From Gnetum montanum (Eukaryota > Streptophyta > Gnetopsida > Gnetales > Gnetaceae): DNA of 64,000 nt. Location of the stretch: positions 216,733 to 280,732 of the forward strand of contig MNCI01029340.1 in the NCBI GenBank assembly GCA_015680685.1, in the 5' to 3' direction. Of this stretch, positions 1 through 9,375 are shown piece after piece. Under the pieces are notes generated by a model that was not told the origin of the DNA, searched no databases, and worked only from the letters and a program-made list of their open reading frames with translations. Numbering within the stretch: position 1 is the stretch's first letter; each line of letters opens with the position of its first letter. The position numbers and the translations under genes were made by a program.

Positions 1-2160
1 AAGATTCTAGATTTATTCAGATATCATTTGATCGTTCTAGCATGCTTCCTCGAGTTTTAGCTTTCATTCAAATCCAAAGTGCAAAGTGTGATTTGGAGAG
101 GGGGGAGGGGGTGGGGAGGTGGGGGGTGTGGTTGGTGGGAGAGGTGTGTGTGTGTACTAACTACCTTGCATCAATGCACCCTCATGCATTAGTGTAGGGG
201 TGTTGATGCATCCTCCTCCAAGATTGGTTTAGCCTTCTTAGTCTTTTTTGCTACTAGGATCAAGTTGGGTTGTGTTGATAGACCTTTGTTAATGCTTAGG
301 AGTTGACAAAACTTCTTCATTTCCATGCAAAAATTATAAATACTTGGGATGATCTTTCATACATATCTTAGTTATATCTTAGTCTTAATTTGGATTTCAT
401 TTGGGCTTTTGGCATCCAGTTTGTGTGAAGAGCTCTTTCTCCCTTAAGTAAGTTGATTTCTTGTCTTATCTTATATGTGTTTTGAGTTGTCACTTTCACA
501 AGTGTGGTTGACTCTATTAGAGTGCTACCTTACTTATGTAGCATGGAACCATTTGGTCAATGCAAAGTCTAATATTTGCATGGTGAATAAAACTTATGGT
601 TTTCCCTTATTTCAACATTGATGCTTCAATCATTAAAACATCAAAAAATATTTATAAAAATTTTAAAAATTAAAATATTTATTTAATTCTCATTTTCATT
701 AACTACAATGATTCATCCTTACCCAAGAAGATCATAACTATGAGACATGGTGTTAGGCCATCGAGGTTGTGACTAAGAGCCATATTTTATTGCTTCTTGT
801 GTGTTGTGTTGCATTTTTCTCCAAGTTTTGTTTCTACAAAGCTCATCCAAAATGGTTCTACCATGTTATTGATTTTATTTTTGTACATACACAAGAAAGA
901 TTATTCCTTTAAAAGAAAAAAAAAGTTATGAGAATTGAAAAAAGCTTCAAAACCATTTCTTTAAAGAATTCATTGCCATGTTAGCCTAAGCAGAAGGAAA
1001 ACTCATCGCAAAGAATATAAGTTGGCTTCAATAGCTCTTGCAAACTTAAAATCATTAAGAACCATATTTTGATTCTATATGAGCTACATTTAAAAAAGCT
1101 ATAGCACATCAATAATACTACTAATAATAAGGGCACTGTAAGCTTTAGAGGAGAAAAGAGCTAAGTATTATAATCTACGACTGTAATAAGAAAAGAAAGA
1201 AATGGGTTGTAAAATAGAAATAACATTTATAGTAAAAGTCCATCTCATCTAAAAATGCTATGAAGAAAGCTCAAAAATATGCTTTAGAATAGAAAGGGCC
1301 ATTATAAGAGGTTAATGCTTATATTACTATAGAAGTTAGTTGAGTCACATTAATGAAAACATAATAGGGTCAATTAGATTAAGCCAAATGAGCCATTGTT
1401 CCTAGTATAAGCTAAGCAAAAATATTTTTGTGGGAAAGTAGTGACCATTGGTAGCAAAGATGAAATGATGGATTTCTTCCTCCTCCACCAAGCAGTTCAA
1501 TGCTTAGTTCAAGACCATACCAAAAGTAGTAATGGAGGCCAATATGTAACAAATATATTTTCTTCTTCTTTAGCTACTCTTCTCAACAAATTTGCAATGG
1601 CTATAACTTCTTTTCTTTTATGCTTCTCTAACATATGAGTAATGGCTTGAAGAATGGCACAAAGTTGTTGGCTATAAATTAAAGCTTACTAGCTTAGTTT
1701 TTGGGATTCTGGTTTTGGCTCTCTTGTGCTTGAACTAGAATTTTTTCTTCTATTCTTCTCTTCTTCTTCTCAATCTATCTCTCTTTGTCTAAAAGCTCAA
1801 TAACTATTCGGTTTCTGTGTTAAGACAAAGTAGAGTGTTTTCCTCTTCCTTTGTGTTGTGAAAGCAAATTTCTATGACTTCGAGCCTAGTGATTGGGCTC
1901 AGTCTTGAATTGTAAATGAAGCCCTATATTTTTTTTATTAATAAAATTATTTTGCGCCTAGGATTTGAGCCAGCCAATCTAGCAACTAAACCACTTTACA
2001 TGCTTTGTGTCTATTTATTATTTCTTTCATAGCTACTCTATTTATTGGGTTACGTATTTAATTTAGGGCTTTACACCTCAAATTTTCTATAATGCCTTTA
2101 TTCACCCCCTTTAAAATGCATTTAGCAAACAATAGATTCAACTCAGGATCAAAGATGAAC
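1..2160. other. unassigned AT-rich flank
   Basis: No convincing gene is visible. The longest open frame is 65 codons at 1441-1638 (+); it has no recognisable motif and its context is AT-rich and low in complexity. I found no LTR ends, target duplications, or gag or pol motifs. The sequence may be old repeat-derived DNA, but nothing here proves that. The only structured part is the G-rich tract at 95-155, listed separately. Confidence 0.6.
95..155 (+). repeat. G-rich/GT simple-sequence tract
   Basis: This is a purine-rich low-complexity tract with several runs of four to six G separated by one to three bases. It passes into a short GT dinucleotide run at its 3' end. The pattern meets the usual sequence criterion for an intramolecular G-quadruplex on the plus strand. 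No gene or LTR lies beside it. The composition is read directly; whether the structure forms is inference. Confidence 0.75.
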
Positions 2161-3194
2161 AAGCGGTTTTGTTAGGATAAAAACTGCGCTTCGGCAACCC
2201 GGAGTTAAAATCACCACACATTTCCTTTTTGCCATTGTTTTTTCACCCTTATTTATTCTTTTTTTTTCCCAGCATAAATCAGTTTGAATGTGCGATTAAC
2301 GGTGCCTTTTCACTTTCCGATCGTTATGCAGTACAATCGTGTAGGTTAGTCTCCCGAGTTAACAGCTTGCCGGAAGAAAACACATACCCTTGTCAGAAAT
2401 CATGGGGATAAAGAACTAAGAGCTCCTTCAACAAGAATAAAACTATGACCTTCCAAGGAGAGGATCCGGAACCTGAAATGGTCGCTTCGTGACGAAATTT
2501 AGCTGGTGGCTACAACGAAAACAGGGATAGAATTTTGACTAGCCAGTGCCTGTTTTAGGACATTTTCACTGTAAAATAAATTCAGAACTAAAAATGCCTT
2601 TAAAATAAAATGCATTTTAAAAAAAGTGCTTAAGCAACCTGTCGCGCCAGTGACTTTTAAAATGTATAAAGAATTATTAGCTGTTTTATATATTTGTTAC
2701 CGTGTCCCTGTACGGGAATCCGAATGCCCGAATGTGAGGTCTTACACGCCCTTTTTTGTTAGGAAATTATCAATGCGGACATGGAATACATTGTTGAGAA
2801 ATTATCAATGCGAACATGTACTACTCAAACGTCGCAATTAAAATTGATTATTTCAACATTCAAGGTACCAACTCTGCAGGAGTTTTCGAGAGTCGCACTG
2901 CGCTGAGAGGTCTCTCACTCCCGTTGGCTTTTTGTTGGAAATTTGTGAATGAGAACCTGCAACACTTGACTGTCGCGCGTGATATAGAGAAGACAGAGAA
3001 TTATTGTGAATGTTAATGAATTGCCTGGGAAGGGCTGTACGGTTATCTTCCTTCCCGTTGACCTAATATGATCTGCAATCTGCGTTTGTCTGTTTTAAGC
3101 CGGTACCCTTTCTCATCTAACGTTCAACGCTTCTGCAGAAACGTGAGATACCACGAGGCCAACTACCACAAGGCATGGAAACCATTAGGACACC
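2161..3194. other. P450 upstream region, no gene called
   Basis: Composition becomes more balanced towards the P450. Open frames here are at most 71 codons and show no domain. A 21-base direct repeat, 20 of 21 identical, lies at 2763-2783 and 2798-2818 with a period of 35. I see no transposon ends. The region is probably the distal promoter and 5' flank of the P450, but that follows from position only. Confidence 0.5.
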
Positions 3195-3240
3195 AACTCC
3201 CACAGTGCATCGAGAAAACAACTCCTACAGTGCACGAGAA
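3195..3240 (+). promoter_or_regulatory. doubled ~21-bp motif upstream of P450
   Basis: Two near-identical copies of a motif containing CACAGTGCA or TACAGTGCA and ending in GAGAA lie at 3195-3216 and 3220-3240. A partial third copy (CCAACTCCCG) is near 3281. They sit just upstream of the first TATA-like sequence. A tandem pair this close to a core promoter is a plausible cis-element, but no known binding protein can be assigned. Confidence 0.4.
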
Positions 3241-3255
3241 CCAAATTCCAAAGAG

Positions 3256-3261
3256 TATATA
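3256..3261 (+). promoter_or_regulatory. TATA-like box 1 of P450
   Basis: TATATA lies 130 bases before the preferred start codon. If used, transcription would begin near 3285-3295 and the ATGs at 3327, 3337 and 3347 would be scanned before 3386. It competes with a second TATA-like sequence at 3322-3328. Which one is used cannot be decided from sequence. Confidence 0.4.
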
Positions 3262-3321
3262 GTTGTAAATGCAACAGGTAACCAACTCCCGTAAATAAAT
3301 GCGAGGCTGCGGCCAGGCCAG

Positions 3322-3328
3322 TATAAAT
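3322..3328 (+). promoter_or_regulatory. TATA-like box 2 of P450
   Basis: TATAAAT is a canonical plant TATA sequence. A start site about 30 bases downstream would fall near 3355, and the first ATG of that transcript would be 3386. That ATG has a near-ideal plant context (ACAATGGC). This arrangement is the main reason the 3386 start is preferred over 3299 or 3347. Confidence 0.45.
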
Positions 3329-3385
3329 GTCAACCCATGGTTCACTATGGAGCAGACAAAAGTTCACGGTTCGGAACAATCTACA

Positions 3386-4906
3386 ATGGCGGGCCAAGTT
3401 GAAGTATCCGGCTGGGGATGGTGCACCAGCGTGGCGGCGCTGGCAGTGATGATGTTTGTCTATATCAACGGCCTCAGAAGCCGCAAGCGCCTGCCGCCGG
3501 GTCCGCAGGCGTGGCCGCTTGTGGGTAACCTGTTTCAGCTGGGCCGGAATCCTCACCTAAGCTTTGCACGCATGGCAGCCAAATACGGTCCACTGATAAG
3601 CGTCCGCGTAGGGCGGCAGATTACGGTTGTGGCGTCGTCGCCGGAGATGGCACAGGAGATTCTGAAGAAGCAGGACCATATCTTCGGCAACCGCATCATT
3701 TCGCACGCTGCAGAGGCCAACCGCTACGTGCACACCGACATCAGCTTGCTGCAGCTAGGCCCGCACTACCGGAACACCAGAAAGATCTACAACACGATTC
3801 TCTTCACCAACTCGAAGCTCGACTCGCTGCAGCCACTGCGTGACCAGCAGCTGGAACGCACCCTACGTCATGTCGCTGACGCCGCGGCTGCCGGGCAGGC
3901 AGTGGACGTGCGGAGGGTGGCGTTCGGGTGTACGCTTAATCTGATGGCAACTATGCTCTTCGGCGGCGAGATCTTCGATCGCAAGAATGCTGCGTCTCAG
4001 ATGCGTGAATTCCAGGAGGCCGTATTGGAAGTCATGCAGACGCTGGCCCTGCCCAACTTGTCCGACTTTTTTCCGGTACTGAAGCGCATCGATCCGCAAG
4101 GCGTCCACCGGAGGGCCAAGGCTGCGTTCCGGAAGCTGGAGTCTACCTTTGTCCCGATGGTGGAGGAGCGCAGTGCCGAGGCGCCGGAGCAAGCTGCGGC
4201 GCGCACGGACCTGCTCGCGTCGTTGCTGCAGTTGCAGAACGCCGAGTTTGGGATCGATGATGTCGGCGGCTTCGTGTCGGCCATGCTCATTGCTGGGACG
4301 GATACGGTGACGGTGACCACGGAGTGGGCCATGGCGGAGCTCATGCGGAACCCCGACATTCTCCGTCGGTGCCAGGCCGAGCTCGACGAAGTTGTGGGAC
4401 GAGAGCGCCGCGTGGTGGAAGGGGACGCCAAGAATCTTCCGTTTGTGCACGCGGTGATCAAAGAGACGTACCGGATGCATCCGGCGGGTCCGCTGGTGCT
4501 CCCGCACCGCGCCGGCGACGATACAGAGGTTGGTGGGTACTTTGTTCCAAAAGATGCCCGCGTGTTGGTGAACGTGTGGGCCATCAACCACGATCCGTCT
4601 GTGTGGAAGGACGCGGAGAAGTTCGATCCGGAACGGTTTTTGAGGAGGCCGGAGCTGGACTATCGCGGAAACAATTTTGATTTTATTCCATTTGGGTCGG
4701 GAAGGCGGATGTGTGTGGGCATGCCTCTGGCCTGGCGTATGGTGTTTTTGCTGGTGGCTTCGTTGCTGCAGGGATTTGAGTGGTCGCTGCCTCCCGGAAT
4801 GGAGCCCTCCCACGTGAATCTGACTGAGCGCTTTTCACTCGCCCTTGGCATGGACGTGCCTCTCCGTATCTATCCGTCTCTTCGCTTGCCACCCCACCTC
4901 TACTGA
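3386..4906 (+). CDS. cytochrome P450, CYP71 clan, CYP76-like
   Basis: A membrane-bound haem monooxygenase of the endoplasmic reticulum, using NADPH-P450 reductase. The substrate is unknown; CYP76 relatives often oxidise monoterpenols and other terpenoids. In the 506-residue product a hydrophobic anchor spans residues ~12-28. A basic stretch and the proline hinge LPPGP (36-40) follow. The I-helix AGTDTV is at 303-308 with the D306/T307 acid-alcohol pair. ETYR (ExxR) is at 360-363, DPERF at 414-418, and the haem loop FGSGRRMCVG carries ligand Cys443. Length is normal for the family. The frame also extends upstream to ATGs at 3347 and 3299. I chose 3386 for its ACAATGGC context, the TATAAAT at 3322 and a normal anchor length. 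There is no intron, whereas many CYP76 genes have one. The gene is much richer in GC than its surroundings and has no stop or frameshift. P450 identity is near certain; the CYP76 assignment is moderate. Confidence 0.95.
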   Translation: MAGQVEVSGWGWCTSVAALAVMMFVYINGLRSRKRLPPGPQAWPLVGNLFQLGRNPHLSFARMAAKYGPLISVRVGRQITVVASSPEMAQEILKKQDHIFGNRIISHAAEANRYVHTDISLLQLGPHYRNTRKIYNTILFTNSKLDSLQPLRDQQLERTLRHVADAAAAGQAVDVRRVAFGCTLNLMATMLFGGEIFDRKNAASQMREFQEAVLEVMQTLALPNLSDFFPVLKRIDPQGVHRRAKAAFRKLESTFVPMVEERSAEAPEQAAARTDLLASLLQLQNAEFGIDDVGGFVSAMLIAGTDTVTVTTEWAMAELMRNPDILRRCQAELDEVVGRERRVVEGDAKNLPFVHAVIKETYRMHPAGPLVLPHRAGDDTEVGGYFVPKDARVLVNVWAINHDPSVWKDAEKFDPERFLRRPELDYRGNNFDFIPFGSGRRMCVGMPLAWRMVFLLVASLLQGFEWSLPPGMEPSHVNLTERFSLALGMDVPLRIYPSLRLPPHLY

Positions 4907-5047
4907 AATCTTCACTCTTTGCACCCCCCTGAAGCACCGGTTGAAAATTAACTTACGTCGTTTGCCCTTGGAGTTACGTAGTGGAGGACGTGGCGACAAT
5001 GCGGAGTGTGTTTGTTTTAAAAGGAGAGGACATAGCCCTCGCTAGAA

Positions 5048-5053
5048 AATAAA
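5048..5053 (+). terminator. poly(A) signal of P450
   Basis: AATAAA lies 142 bases past the stop codon and is followed by T-rich sequence. It is the first good polyadenylation signal downstream of the P450, implying a 3' UTR of roughly 150-180 bases. The hexamer is read directly; its use is inferred from position. Confidence 0.45.
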
Positions 5054-5388
5054 ATTTGTATTTCTTCTTGTTGTTACTAGATGGAAGGTATTTCCATGAA
5101 AACCTTAAAAGCTAGGTGATTTGTGAATCCCGGAAAATTTCTGTGCCCAGTGCCGGACCTGGGAGTGAATAAGGATTTTCTCTAGATTTAAATTAAAAAT
5201 AATATTTAATAAAGGTAAAATCTAAAAAAATAGAAAAAATATATTTTAAATATTTTATTATTTTTAAATTCATGTTCTCATTTGCAAAACTATCCCCTAT
5301 ATTTGTATACACTTATCTATCTAAATGTGAATTGAATCGTGAATTCTTGATTAATAATTTATAATAATCAAATTCATTTGATGTATAG
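5054..5388. other. AT-rich spacer ending in G1 target site
   Basis: No gene is visible. The spacer is AT-rich and ends with TATAG at 5384-5388, the left copy of the G1 target duplication. The right copy is at 18668-18672. In the ancestral chromosome this sequence ran directly into 18673 onward. Confidence 0.7.
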
Positions 5389-6281
5389 TGATGAGCAGCT
5401 AAGTACCCCTATGCCCAACCATGAGAATCACGGGCATTCACACGCAACTTGGTCAAATTCCGTAGACTGTAAGCACTTAACATACACCAGACCTTTAACT
5501 AGCAAAACCCTTTGTTAGAACAGTAGTTGTCCTCTCAACCTCACTTGTGATGTTCTGATTGCGATGGTTAAGTGAGATTGAGGCAACTGATTTTTATGGC
5601 TTTTTACATTATCTTCTAGCATCTAATTCTCAGAATGGAAAGTAAGGAATACAATGTTATGTAATCTATAATTATCCTAATCTATGTCCTAACTCTTCCT
5701 AGTATAAGTATCCAATCCCATCTTCCGTGCATGTTCTAAGCATCCCCTAACCACTACTGGGCTACCAGACGTTAAGCGTCGCTGGGTTGCCAAGTGTTGG
5801 GTTTCATGTTCGAGATGGTTGTACTTATGGTTTTTGTGAACTATAAGAGAGCAAGAGCGATTAAAATAATAATAACATAGACTCAATGAATGATTAAAGC
5901 ATATCAATATTAAACTATACATGCATAGAAATGGCTAAGTCCAATTGCTGCAAGGAATGCTTGAAAAGCTTGTCTTTATTGCTGTTTACGCCAATGGGCT
6001 TAGGTACATCAGCGCTCGAATAAAGAGCCGGACATCTTTCATACACCTACTGCGGACACTTGGAAAATATTTTAACTCTCGCGGAAACAAACTGCAAGAG
6101 CTTCGCTACAACTAACAAAAAGGTACCTAAGTGTGGTGGAAGCCCACTTATTTATAGGCCGAAATAGGTGCCGTGTAAACAGGGCCACGTCGACGCATGG
6201 AAGGATGCGTCGACGAGGCCGCATTGATGGGGCCACGTATACGAGGCCTAGTAAATGCAGCGACCGTCTAGCACTTCATCA
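5389..6281 (-). repeat. G1 3' LTR
   Basis: This 893-bp copy is the left and 3' LTR of G1. It starts TGATGAGC and ends TTCATCA, preceded by TATAG. In element orientation a TATA box (TATAAATAA, plus 6148-6156) follows a U3 cluster of GTCGAC and GTATAC motifs at 6182-6249. It is 42 bp shorter than the 5' LTR, mainly because it has fewer U3 repeats. Confidence 0.93.
6188..6215. promoter_or_regulatory. U3 inverted repeat with GTCGAC core
   Basis: A perfect 11-bp inverted repeat (CGTCGACGCAT and its complement) surrounds a 6-base loop. It lies in the U3, close upstream of the LTR TATA box in element orientation. The same site in the other LTR (around 18532-18560) carries mismatches in both arms. 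It could bind a dimeric factor or form a hairpin; function is inference. Confidence 0.6.
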
Positions 6282-6293
6282 TACCCCCACGAC
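6282..6293 (-). promoter_or_regulatory. G1 polypurine tract
   Basis: On the minus strand GTCGTGGGGGTA directly abuts the 3' LTR, the position where plus-strand DNA synthesis is primed. The same sequence with one change (GTCGTGGGGGCA) abuts the 3' LTR of G2 at 23575-23586, which supports the reading. Confidence 0.7.
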
Positions 6294-6605
6294 TGAGTAA
6301 AAACTTGTTCTCGAGTTCCTCTTACAATTTAGAAGGTATGGACTTTTATTTATAACACAAATGATTTGACACATATGACACACATACACACATGACGCGC
6401 CAAGTGCCTGAGTATACAAAAAAGGAAAAATTACAAAAATGGGGGTATTCAGAGACAAAATTGAACACCTTGCTGGTCCTAGATTCTCTGCTATGTAGAA
6501 AGATGCAAAAATTACTGGAGAAGATCACACTGTCCCTAGTGGCAGTGGTTCTAATGGACATTCACCAACCTTTGGCCCATGCAGTGGTGGTGGCACGAAT
6601 GATGG

Positions 6606-9375
6606 CTACCCCGTAGCAGTTGCAACTTCTGGAGGTAACCAGAAAGCCTCTAAGAGGGCCCTCATTTTTTCCTCCTTACTTCCAGGATCATTCATTGTCC
6701 AAGTGGATTCACCAATGTGTGGTGGGATAGCAACCTCCCAAGGGCACGGCAGCGTAGGGAAAAGTTCTTTCAAGTTGACAAACTAGGTTGCGAACTATTT
6801 CCGTTCAATGTCGAATGCTTGAATTGATGTTTGCAGCTGCTGGTAGTCATTCATTTGATGGGCCAAGTTCTCTGAGACCGTATGTTGTCCTTCAAATCAC
6901 GTGCAGAGAACCTCGAGTTCCACATTTGCTGTTTCCAATTTTTGTTTCATCACCTTGTGCGCTTGGAACTCACCTACATATAGAGAGTACGAGGTGGCCA
7001 CTTGTGTTTCCAATTCAAATCGTGGTCTCCCGGCTATGAGCATAGCTAGGTTTGCATAGCAAAGGTTGGCAAGCTCCATATACTCTATTATTTCCTCAAT
7101 CTACAGTTCCTTGAGGCAGATTTTAGCCTGATTGTAGGCATTCAACCATCAAAGATAGGTTGCCATACCTTGCCTCCTTCTTTGAGCTGCTGGAGCACTT
7201 GGTTCATCTTAGCCTTTGTGACTTGAATCTGCTTCTCATTCACTTTCTTCTGCAGTCCCACTTGGTCCTTGTAATGATTTTTGACTTTTTCAAATTTTGG
7301 GGCCTCATTCTTCCAAGCAGCGATTTCGATGGCAGATTTTTTTCGCAAGGTTCGAACCTCCTCCATGGATAGATTTTGATTCTCAACGGCCAACCTTCTC
7401 ACATTAGCATTCAAACTAGCTTCCTGCTATTGGTGAATAAAATTTTTCATGTGTTGGTTTTCAGCACCAACATTACGTAGGTGATGGACCTTTGCAGTCA
7501 ACTTGATGTTCTCTTGGCAAACTTGTATCAAGTCCTTGTTTACGTGATATGTATGAGCGTTTGCCAAGGACTTATGAAGGATCGTCGACTCTCGCTCATC
7601 CTCAATGATCTGAAGTTTAACTTGAAGCTATTGAAAAGCTTTATCTCTAGTGAGCTCATGGTTAAGGAGAGCTGGATTAGCAAGTTGGGTCCTTAATTGG
7701 GCAACTTGTATTGCCAAGCATTGATAAGTGGCTTGAGAAGCTTCAAGTTGCCCTTCTAAAATAAGGCTCTCTTACCCCTTGCCAAGAGCAGCTCCAACTG
7801 GGTTGCAGTGATGTTATCTAGAAGGTCAAAGACATCTGGAAGTGATTGCCCGGTTCCCACCAGTCGGTCCAACAGTTCTTCATGTTGTGTTCCATCAATC
7901 TTACTATGTGAAGTTTCGGTGGATGCTTGTACATCTTGAAGTCCATGTATGTCTAGTACAGGTGCCGTCGGTGCGTTGAGAGCCATAGCAATCGTATCAG
8001 CAACCACTTCAGCCGCAATCTCCTATCCTTGGTGTTGCATCACCAGGACTGTTGCCCCCTCGCCATTTTTCAAACATACTAAGAAGGTCACGGCATTCCT
8101 TGAGATTTTAGGAAATAGCTATTGAGTTGATACCGTTACCTCTCGGACACTAGGATCTATTCTTGCTGGCACTTGCATTTGAGCAGCGGAGAACATCAAC
8201 CCTGCTCTTTCTAACAAACTGATTGATTGAGCCACTTGCTCCAAGTGGCTCATTGCAGGGTGATAGACTAAAGGGTCTTCTCCCTCACCGATCCTTCTAG
8301 ATTGCTCTTGCTAGCTCAAGAGCGATTGTCAGATTTTGTGGATGTATTCTACAGTAGTTTGCGAACCCGACCTCGTTGTTTGTGTAGGTGGTAGAGGTGG
8401 TTTCTACTCCTCCTTGGTGTGTGTAGTAACTGAAGTCCTATCCTTCATCATTTCCCTCCATGAGGCAATCGGGGCGTGTTGGAGTGTATCATTGGCATAT
8501 CGTGCTATCCCTTCCCATTTGCATAACTTTCTAATTAGGTAGGGGAAAGGGAGAGCTCATCTTCCATGTTCACTTTCGGTGAACCTCTCTTCAATTTCCA
8601 AGAATAACAACTGTGGAAGACTCATTGGAAATTTTCCACTTAAGGTGGGACATGCACAAGCGGAGAAGGCTATGATTTTGCTAGGTCTCACCGTTGGATT
8701 TAGGTGGTAAGACATGATCTTTGAATACACCCTCTCCATGGTGGTTAGAGTGCCAAACTCCTTGTGATCTACCCCATAGCACTACCTGATCCACTTCCCT
8801 TTTACCTCAGGGTCTGCTTGTTTAGGGTTCTCTGCCATATCTGCTTCAGTCTCTGGCAACCCCAGAGCTTGTGTGATTGCTTCTATAGAGTAAGAGACAT
8901 AGATGTCTTTAATTCTTACTCTAGACCCCGATTGTCAATTTGTCCAAAAGAGATAGGTCTCTCCTAGGTACCATTCACCATTAGTTGTGATAACTGGCCA
9001 CATAGGAGAGTTTTGTAGTTTAAGTCTCACATCTTCTGGTGCGTTCTCGAGAAATGGTCCAAAGTTTAACTCTTGTAGGACCATCCATTGTACTTCTCGT
9101 GGCTTGATAGAATCAAGACATGCTTAGGTTAGGGTGACCTCAAACCATGGCCCTATCCCCTATGTTTCATCCCCTTGTGATTTCCCGTTTGGAATCTCCT
9201 CTTCAGGAATCTGATGGATAGATTCCACATTAGGTTCTTTATGGAGGGGGCTAGTTGCATGAGAGCCCTCCATGTGCTTTGGTTGCTACATGCCTCGTCC
9301 CCTTCTTGTTTGTGGATGCTTGTCCCTAGGTTGTGATGGTCCTTTGTCCCTTGGATGCCTTGGTTTTGTTTCCAT
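6606..9375 (-). pseudogene. G1 additional ORF (aORF), decayed
   Basis: Reading leftward from the ATG at 9375, a frame with scattered stops and shifts runs ~2.8 kb. Its first part contains VQWMVLQELNFGPF, GEWYLGETYLFW, ITQALGLPE and SYHLNP segments, then LPFPYLIRKLCKWEGI. The last motif and the order match the plant family annotated 'putative plant transposon protein' (assigned from memory, possibly PF20167). The second half, about 7000-8000, is rich in K, E, Q and L with heptad-like spacing and is probably coiled coil. The open pieces are 8557-8739, 7756-8007, 7142-7414 and 6897-7079. It lies after integrase and before the 3' LTR, where Athila elements carry env-like genes, but I see no clear signal peptide or membrane segment. 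Function is unknown. Confidence 0.75.

Noticed and set aside
3997-4587. 196-codon open frame on the minus strand
   Set aside because: Also a shadow of the P450, in another frame; Ser/Thr/Arg-biased and without motifs.
3863-4813. 316-codon open frame on the minus strand
   Set aside because: It is antisense to the P450, a shadow caused by the high GC content of the gene. It has no domain and includes His/Arg/Pro-biased sequence.
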